Below are positions 13,868-14,234 of a stretch of 14,234 nt of DNA, one piece after another (positions within the stretch are counted from its first letter, which is position 1; each line of letters starts with the position of its first letter). The DNA is taken from NCBI GenBank assembly GCA_946222495.1, contig CAMICF010000058.1, positions 1-14,234 of the forward strand, written 5' to 3'. The position numbers were made by a program, and so were the translations under genes. The DNA is from an uncultured Janibacter sp. GTDB lineage: Bacteria > Actinomycetota > Actinomycetes > Actinomycetales > Dermatophilaceae. The notes beneath the pieces were generated by a model. That model did no database searches and had not been told where the DNA came from. It saw only the letters and a list, made by a program, of their open reading frames with translations.

Positions 13868-14234
13868 ATGACGGATCTGCCGCCGGGCTACCCGGTGAAG
13901 GCTGAGGCCGACGTCGTGCTGCGGGACGGCTCGGTCTGCCGGCTGCGGCCGATCAAGCCGTCCGACGCGGACCTCGTCCGCCGCTTCCACGCCGCCCAGT
14001 CGGACGAGTCGATCTATCTGCGCTTCTTCGCCCCCATGCGCAACCTCAGCGACCGCGACATCAAGCGGTTCACCGAGGTCGACTACATGGACCGGATGGC
14101 CCTCGTGGCGACGATCCGGGACGAGATCATCGGGATCGGCCGCTACGACCGGGTCACCGAGCACAGCGCCGAGGTCGCCTTCAACATCTCCGACCACTAC
14201 CACGGCAAGGGGATCGGCTCGGTGCTCCTGGAGC
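13868..14234 (+). CDS. GNAT-domain protein, probable N-terminus of a protein lysine acyltransferase (3' end outside window)
   Basis: The frame is open from ATG 13868 to the right edge; 122 residues are visible, starting MTDLPPGYPVKAEADVVLRD. VVLRDGSVCRLRPIKPSDADLV, then SDESIYLRFFAPMRNLSDRD, then a FTEVDYMDRMALVATI strand and the acetyl-CoA-binding region YHGKGIGSVLLE (the Q/R-x-x-G-x-G/A motif as HGKGIG) make a GNAT fold. This arrangement matches, from memory, the N-terminal GNAT domain of actinobacterial proteins of roughly 900 residues in which it is fused to an ADP-forming acyl-CoA-synthetase-like region and which acylate lysines (Pat/PatA group). The fusion part would be outside the window, so a stand-alone GNAT remains possible. 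AGGA (13856-13859) 8 nt before ATG is the likely ribosome-binding site. It is divergent from parC with 124 nt between them. Confidence 0.8.
   Translation, partial: MTDLPPGYPVKAEADVVLRDGSVCRLRPIKPSDADLVRRFHAAQSDESIYLRFFAPMRNLSDRDIKRFTEVDYMDRMALVATIRDEIIGIGRYDRVTEHSAEVAFNISDHYHGKGIGSVLLE

Noticed and set aside
1..14234. Mobile elements, CRISPR arrays, tRNA or rRNA genes
   Set aside because: No transposase or integrase motif, regularly spaced direct repeats, or tRNA-like cloverleaf was seen in any gap; all gaps are under 300 bp.

Overview
This is a very GC-rich window with strongly G/C-ending codons, frequent GTG starts and actinobacterial protein families (DUF3040, DUF7455, the ParE/ParC pair known as ParY/ParX in Streptomyces, and an N-terminal-GNAT lysine acyltransferase-like protein). 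It is chromosomal DNA of an actinomycete, most likely in the order Micrococcales. An Intrasporangiaceae genus such as Janibacter is my guess from protein flavour only. I see no rRNA, tRNA, insertion sequence, phage gene or CRISPR array.

Left part (1-6466, all + strand): the 3' portion of dnaE2/imuC (error-prone replicative-type polymerase, cut by the left edge), a small SnoaL/DUF4440-like protein, a CmoM/SmtA-like SAM methyltransferase, dinB (DNA polymerase IV) 10 nt behind the methyltransferase, and a DUF3040 membrane protein with its own promoter-like -10 box and a structured leader. Two translesion polymerases therefore lie within about 1.4 kb of each other, with a putative RNA-type methyltransferase coupled to one of them.

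Middle (6515-7272, - strand): a DUF456 membrane protein whose conserved N-terminal part extends well upstream of the first ATG/GTG/TTG codon, preceded by a short DUF7455 zinc-ribbon protein. A 250-bp divergent region with inverted repeats separates the latter from parE.

Right part (7523-13743): parE (+), an APC-family amino-acid/amine permease (+), then parC (-) converging on them. A perfect 21-bp-stem hairpin sits in the convergent gap. The permease is preceded by two palindromes, one fitting the GTGA-N6-TCAC pattern of Crp/GlxR sites. ParE and ParC would form topoisomerase IV, the type II enzyme that decatenates daughter chromosomes. Divergent from parC, the right edge cuts the start of a GNAT-domain protein (13868 onward), probably the actinobacterial protein-lysine acyltransferase/acyl-CoA-synthetase-like fusion.

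The window is mostly conserved housekeeping and DNA-repair content. I did not find a clear undescribed multi-gene system. The most useful oddities are the missing canonical start of the DUF456 gene, the CmoM-like methyltransferase in the dinB operon, and several well-formed hairpins and palindromes in the intergenic gaps.
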